NCBI RefSeq assembly: GCF_034676545.1
Contig: NZ_JAUCBZ010000015.1
Location: 3,131,001 to 3,195,000 of the forward strand
Direction of reading: 5' to 3'
DNA length: 64,000 nt
Source: Pararhodobacter sp.
Lineage (GTDB): Bacteria; Pseudomonadota; Alphaproteobacteria; Rhodobacterales; Rhodobacteraceae
Shown: piece after piece, positions 60,163-64,000 of the stretch
Layout of the letters: each line of letters opens with the position of its first letter
Position numbering within the stretch: position 1 is the first letter of the stretch
Position numbers and translations under genes: made by a program
The notes under the pieces: model-generated
Seen by the model: only the letters and a program-made list of their open reading frames with translations
The model's database searches: none
What the model was told of the DNA's origin: nothing

Positions 60163-61713
60163 TTGATTGTCACCAGCCCATATCCCGATGTTGCCCTGTC
60201 TGACCGCACCATTACAGAGCGCGTTTTTGCCGGCATCGATCCCGAGGCGACGATCCTGATCGACGGGCTGAGCGGACGCAGCCTGACCGGCGCACAGTTC
60301 ATGGCGTCCGTCAAATCCTTGGCGGGTGGGCTGACGGAACGCGGCTATGCCCCCGGTGGATGCGTGGCGCTGATGGCCCCCAACATGCCGGAGTTTTGCG
60401 TGGCATTTCATGGCGCGGTCTGGGCCGGCGGAACCGTGACGACCATCAACCCCACCTATCCCGCGCCCGAGGTCAACCATCAGTTGCGGGATGCAGGTGC
60501 CGACCTCTTGATCACCGTCGCACCCTTGGCCGACATCGCCAAAGCGGCGATCAAGGGCACCCGGGTGCGCGATATCGTCATCATCGGCGACGCCCCCGAC
60601 GGGACGATCCCGCTGTCGGATATGATGGGCACCCCCCTTGCAGCACAAGCCCCGGTTGACGTCGCCAATCATGTCGCGGTCCTGCCCTATTCCTCGGGCA
60701 CCACGGGTCTGCCCAAGGGCGTGATGCTGACGCATCGGAATCTGGTGGTGAACATCGACCAAGTGCTGGCCGCCTCCCAACCCGACCCCGGCGAAGCCAC
60801 AGTGTCGTTCTTGCCGTTCTTCCATATCTACGGGTTGCAGATCTTGATGAATGTCAATCTGGCGGCATCGGGTTGCACGATCACCATGCCGCGCTTTGAC
60901 CTCGAACAATACCTGACGCTGTGCTGCCGTTACAAAACGCCCCGTCTGTGGATCGTGCCGCCCGTGGCGCTGGCGCTGGCCAAACATCCGCTGGTGGACC
61001 GCTTTGATCTGTCGTTCCTCACGCAAGTCAACTCCGCCGCCGCCCCGCTTGGCGCGGATGTCGCGCAGGCTCTGGCTGCGCGTCTTGGCACGGCCGTGAC
61101 CCAGGGCTATGGCATGACGGAACTCTCGCCCGGAAGTCACATCTCGCGACCACCATTTGCCGTTGCCGGGGCGTCTGGCCGCACAGCGCCCAACACCCAA
61201 TGCCGGATCGTCGATCCAGAGACGGGCAAGGACCTGCCAAAGGGTCAAGACGGCGAATTGTGGGTCAAGGGCCCACAGGTGATGAAAGGCTATCTGAACA
61301 ACCCCAAGGCCACCGCCGAAACCATCGTCGAGGACGGCTGGCTGCGCACCGGGGATATCGCGCATTTCGATGACAATGGCTACCTGTTCGTCACCGACCG
61401 ACTGAAAGAGCTGATCAAAGTCAAGGGCTTCCAGGTCGCACCAGCCGAACTCGAGGCGCTGCTGCTGACCCATCCTGACATCACCGACGTGGCCGTGATC
61501 GGTGTATCGGACCCCGAGTCCGGCGAAATCCCGATGGCGTTCATCGTTTCGCGAACACCGCCTGACCTGCACGATATCCGCACATTTCTGGAACCACAGA
61601 TCGCGCCGTACAAACACATCCAGCGGCTGGAAATCGTCGCCGAGATTCCCAAATCCGCCTCTGGAAAAATCCTGCGCCGACTGCTGCGCGATCAGATCAA
61701 AGCCAGCGGCTGA
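60163..61713 (+). CDS. Acyl-CoA ligase, 4-coumarate--CoA ligase-like (ANL superfamily)
   Basis: A 516-residue adenylate-forming enzyme. The AMP-binding P-loop is YSSGTTGLPKGVM (about 179-191), A5 is YGMTELSP, A7 is WLRTGDIAHFD and the thioester-half Lys is in PKSASGKILRR (about 500). This pattern resembles plant-type 4CL and bacterial phenylpropanoid or fatty-acyl ligases. The TTG at 60163 is chosen as start because GGAG is 8 nt upstream and it yields (M)IVTSPYPDVAL, as in relatives; a GTG at 60127 is possible. Substrate unknown. Confidence 0.9.
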   Translation: MIVTSPYPDVALSDRTITERVFAGIDPEATILIDGLSGRSLTGAQFMASVKSLAGGLTERGYAPGGCVALMAPNMPEFCVAFHGAVWAGGTVTTINPTYPAPEVNHQLRDAGADLLITVAPLADIAKAAIKGTRVRDIVIIGDAPDGTIPLSDMMGTPLAAQAPVDVANHVAVLPYSSGTTGLPKGVMLTHRNLVVNIDQVLAASQPDPGEATVSFLPFFHIYGLQILMNVNLAASGCTITMPRFDLEQYLTLCCRYKTPRLWIVPPVALALAKHPLVDRFDLSFLTQVNSAAAPLGADVAQALAARLGTAVTQGYGMTELSPGSHISRPPFAVAGASGRTAPNTQCRIVDPETGKDLPKGQDGELWVKGPQVMKGYLNNPKATAETIVEDGWLRTGDIAHFDDNGYLFVTDRLKELIKVKGFQVAPAELEALLLTHPDITDVAVIGVSDPESGEIPMAFIVSRTPPDLHDIRTFLEPQIAPYKHIQRLEIVAEIPKSASGKILRRLLRDQIKASG

Positions 61714-61715
61714 GC

Positions 61716-62714
61716 TCAGCAATACCGCTCCGGCCCGATCCATTGCACCGCGTCATAGCGATCACCATGCGCCCAGCCGATAGGCAGCACCGCCGCGATC
61801 CGCGCCAGATCCTCGGCATCCAGCGTCAACTGCGCCCCCCGAATGGCCTCGCGAAAATGCGCGACATGCCGCGTGCCGGGGATCGGCAACACATGCTCCC
61901 CCTGCGCCAACAGCCACGCAATCGCCACCGCCGCGGCGGGCTCTCCCATCTCCGCCGCCAAGGCGCGAAACCCATCCGAGATCGTCAGATTGGCCTCATG
62001 ATTCCCCGGCAAGAACCGCGGATTGCCCTTCAGGAAGGGAATCTGATCCAACCCACCCGGCCGCAACGGCCGATCCGTCAGAATTGACCGCCCCACCGGC
62101 GAAAACGCCACCAAAGCCGTGCCCAAGTCCGCACAGGCCTGCACCAGGCCCAACTCGGGCGACCGGGTTTGCAGACTGTATTCCGACTGCACCGCATCAA
62201 TATGATGTACTGCCTCGGCCCGCCGCAACGACGCAGGCGCAATCTCGGAAAACCCGATGGCGCGCGTCTTGCCCTTGGCCTGCAAAAGGGCCAGGGTTTC
62301 AACAACCTCCTCGATGGGCCGCTGCGCCTCGCGCCGATGCACATAGAACAGATCGACATGATCCACGCCCAATCGCGCCAGGCTCTTGTCCAACTCACCC
62401 TCAAGATGCGCCGCAGAGTTGTCCAGCCTGCGCTTGCCATCAGCCCCCTTGGAAATCCCCGCCTTGGTGGCAATCACCAACCGATCCCGCGCCTCGGGCC
62501 GCGTCTTCAGATAGCTGCCGATCCACGCCTCTGAGCGACCGTTGCCATACACATTCGACGTATCCAGATGCGAGACCCCGGCCTCCAACATCAGATCCAG
62601 AATCGCATGCGACGCGGATTCACTTGTCGGGCCATAAAAATCCGAAAACGACATCGCCCCATACCCAAGAGCCGAAACCTCCGGACCCGATTTCCCAAGC
62701 CTGCGTGTTTTCAT
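61716..62714 (-). CDS. Aldo/keto reductase
   Basis: A 332-residue AKR of the YajO/AKR11-13 type. Catalytic residues are visible: Asp in HLDTSNVYGNG (about 50), Tyr in the same stretch, Lys in ATKAGIS and His in FYVHRREAQ. It ends 2 bp from the convergent acyl-CoA ligase. Reduces aldehydes/ketones with NADPH; physiological substrate unknown. Confidence 0.95.
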   Translation of the reverse strand: MKTRRLGKSGPEVSALGYGAMSFSDFYGPTSESASHAILDLMLEAGVSHLDTSNVYGNGRSEAWIGSYLKTRPEARDRLVIATKAGISKGADGKRRLDNSAAHLEGELDKSLARLGVDHVDLFYVHRREAQRPIEEVVETLALLQAKGKTRAIGFSEIAPASLRRAEAVHHIDAVQSEYSLQTRSPELGLVQACADLGTALVAFSPVGRSILTDRPLRPGGLDQIPFLKGNPRFLPGNHEANLTISDGFRALAAEMGEPAAAVAIAWLLAQGEHVLPIPGTRHVAHFREAIRGAQLTLDAEDLARIAAVLPIGWAHGDRYDAVQWIGPERYC

Positions 62715-62780
62715 CCTGCGCCTCCAAAACGTTCACACAAACTGTGAAAGGCGCCCGACCAAAGGTCAATCCTGTCCCCA

Positions 62781-62847
62781 CCGTCTTTGTTCCCGAAGTA
62801 TCCTGGGGGGTGAATTGCCGAAGGCAAGAGGGGGGCAAAGCCCCCCT
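62781..62847 (-). repeat. Dispersed hairpin-plus-AGGATACTT element, copy 3
   Basis: On the minus strand a perfect 8-bp stem (A-GGGGGGC / GCCCCCC-T with AAA loop, 62829-62847) is followed by CACCCCCCAGGATACTTC and then GGGAACAAAGACGG (62812-62781). It lies downstream of yebC in the same orientation, consistent with a terminator role. It matches copy 1 in order and sequence. Confidence 0.7.
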
Positions 62848-62912
62848 TCCCCGCGCCGTCAGGCGCTCAAATGTCTTGCGTTTGCAAAACGCTCCATGCG
62901 GTCACAGGGCGC

Positions 62913-63653
62913 TTACAGCTGCTCCATCACGGCATCCGACGCCTCGAAATTCGCCGTCACCGTTTGCACATCATCGTCGTCTTCCAAGGCGTCGATCAGC
63001 TTCATCAGCTTCTGCATCCCCTCGAGGTCCAACTCGGTGGTTGTCTGCGGTCGCCAGATCAGCTTGGCAGTCTCTGACTCGCCCAAGGTCGTCTCCAGCG
63101 CCGTCGAGACATCGTTCAGATCCTCGAACGCACACCAGATGACATGCCCGTCCTCGCCGCTTTCGACATCCTGGGCACCCGCCTCGATCGCCGCCTCCAT
63201 CACGGTATCATCGTCGCCCACGCTCGCCGGATAGGCGATTTGCCCCATCCGCTCGAACATGAACCCGACCGAGCCCGTCTCGCCCAGGTTGCCGCCATAT
63301 TTTGTGAACACGGCGCGCACGTTCGATGCGGTGCGGTTGCGGTTGTCGGTCATCGCCTCGACGATCACCGCCACACCGCCCGGGCCATAGCCCTCATAGC
63401 GGATTTCATCGTAATTCTCGGCGTCGCCGCCCATGGATTTCTTGATGGCGCGGTCGATCACGTCCTTGGGGACGGACACCGATTTGGCCTCTTTCACTGC
63501 CAGACGCAGGCGCGGATTCTTGTCCGGGTCCGGGTCACCCATCTTGGCGGCGACGGTGATCTCTTTCGCAAGTTTTGAAAACAGCTTCGAACGGGCAGCA
63601 TCTTGCCGCCCCTTGCGATGCTGGATATTGGCCCATTTTGAGTGGCCTGCCAT
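62913..63653 (-). CDS. YebC/PmpR family transcriptional regulator
   Basis: A 246-residue protein starting MAGHSKWANIQHRKGRQDA, the family hallmark, with GYGPGGVAVIVEAMTDN in the middle. Family members bind DNA as regulators and some ease ribosome stalling on difficult sequences. ATG 63653 chosen over an upstream extension. Full family length. Confidence 0.96.
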   Translation of the reverse strand: MAGHSKWANIQHRKGRQDAARSKLFSKLAKEITVAAKMGDPDPDKNPRLRLAVKEAKSVSVPKDVIDRAIKKSMGGDAENYDEIRYEGYGPGGVAVIVEAMTDNRNRTASNVRAVFTKYGGNLGETGSVGFMFERMGQIAYPASVGDDDTVMEAAIEAGAQDVESGEDGHVIWCAFEDLNDVSTALETTLGESETAKLIWRPQTTTELDLEGMQKLMKLIDALEDDDDVQTVTANFEASDAVMEQL

Positions 63654-63792
63654 GGTGTTCTCCGAATGTCGTGGTCGCAAATCCTATAGTGCACCGCGGG
63701 GCGGACTGTCCAGTGTGCGCCGGTTTCGGGTCACATGTCGCGGCGTTTCCGCCGGCCATCGGCCTGCCGGACACCCCGCCACGCCGTTCAAG

Positions 63793-63821
63793 AAAAACGG
63801 CGCACCCCAAAGGATACGCCG
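63793..63821 (-). terminator. Rho-independent terminator
   Basis: On the minus strand CGGCGTATCC pairs with GGGTGCGCCG (two G:U pairs) around TTTG and is followed by TTTTT. It lies 25 bp after the stop of the partial gene at the right edge and so ends that transcript. Confidence 0.85.
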
Positions 63822-63845
63822 CCTAACTGGATGAATTTTCAGCGC

Positions 63846-64000
63846 TTATGCCGCGCGGGCGACCAGAACATCACCAACTTGCTTTTGCGCATTGGCTTCA
63901 TCGACACCCGATACGGCGGCCACTTCGCGCGTCAGGCGCTCCAGTGCGGCCTCATAAAGCTGGCGCTCAGAGTAGCTTTGCTCACGCTGATCATCGGTGC
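63846..64000 (-). CDS. Partial unknown protein, C-terminus only
   Basis: An open frame enters from the right edge and ends at TAA 63848-63846. About 50 residues are visible (TDDQREQSYSERQLYEAALE..., ending VLVARAA), helical and charged. I do not recognise the family. The strong terminator just downstream and codon use like its neighbours argue that it is a real gene. Confidence 0.65.
   Translation of the reverse strand, partial: TDDQREQSYSERQLYEAALERLTREVAAVSGVDEANAQKQVGDVLVARAA

Noticed and set aside
59976..60203. Small plus-strand gene upstream of the acyl-CoA ligase, with GGAGAA before an ATG
   Set aside because: The product is Arg/Pro/Trp-rich with no pattern, and half of it lies out of frame inside the ligase gene.

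Overview
The window looks like a chromosomal segment of a marine or aquatic alphaproteobacterium of the Rhodobacteraceae (Roseobacter/Rhodobacter group). The evidence is high G+C, dense gene packing with many ATGA/TGATG overlaps, the rpsA-ihfB-lapA-trpF-trpB order, a BcsA whose catalytic and PilZ residues sit at the same numbers I recall for Rhodobacter sphaeroides BcsA, and family choices typical of the group (DUF2927, DUF3572, DUF983, non-pyrrolysine MttB, paired dimethylglycine/sarcosine dehydrogenase-like enzymes). I see no rRNA, tRNA, CRISPR array, prophage or insertion sequence. This is mostly core chromosome with a few accessory modules.

Layout. 1-8.7 kb: a cellulose synthesis operon on the minus strand (bcsN-bcsA-bcsB-bcsZ-TPR protein, then a partial sulfotransferase-like gene); bcsB is frameshifted. 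8.7-10.3 kb: divergent tadA and an RluB-type pseudouridine synthase. 10.3-16.3 kb: a plus-strand membrane/stress module (26-residue membrane peptide, XpaC, TelA, DUF2927 lipoprotein, SPFH-GYF protein, double zinc-ribbon membrane protein) ending in dtd. 16.4-21.8 kb: an ectoine-hydrolase-like peptidase and c-di-GMP signalling (H-NOX-like protein with a diguanylate cyclase; PleD). 21.8-24 kb: an ECF sigma factor with a putative anti-sigma factor, a CpxP-like protein and an EF-hand protein. 24.2-29.9 kb: housekeeping genes (DUF983, NUDIX, gltX, rlmE, Ppx/GppA) and an outer-membrane protein.

30-40.6 kb is a methylated-amine/one-carbon island: virulence-factor-domain protein, MTHFR, methyl-THF methyltransferase, universal stress protein, MttB-like methyltransferase, two FAD-GcvT demethylating dehydrogenases and a homocysteine methyltransferase. 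Together they suggest stepwise removal of N-methyl groups from betaine-type osmolytes, with the carbon passing to tetrahydrofolate or methionine. 40.7-44.3 kb holds a metal-binding ABC lipocalin-unrelated periplasmic protein and an adenine deaminase, both frameshifted, plus a beta-hydroxyacid dehydrogenase. 44.4-54.5 kb: penicillin-acylase-type hydrolase, P-loop ATPase, metA, glnE, a serine hydrolase, CDGSH and DUF2237 proteins, a truncated haemoglobin and a small secreted protein. 54.9-64 kb: trpB, GNAT, trpF, lapA, ihfB, rpsA, an acyl-CoA ligase, an aldo/keto reductase, yebC and a partial unknown gene.

Two threads connect the regions. First, c-di-GMP: two diguanylate cyclases with GGDEF/GGEEF and RxxD sites are 10-13 kb from a cellulose synthase with an intact PilZ site. 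Second, reading-frame damage: bcsB has at least one and probably two frameshifts, telA a TAG inside its conserved C-terminus, the metal-binding protein one frameshift, and ade one at a C10 tract. That is either draft-sequence error or real gene decay, and it should be settled before function is inferred. No single gene set here is a proven new system; the best candidates are the XpaC-TelA-SPFH-zinc-ribbon module, the H-NOX homologue without its haem-ligand histidine, the ECF/EF-hand module, and a dispersed hairpin-plus-motif element seen three times.
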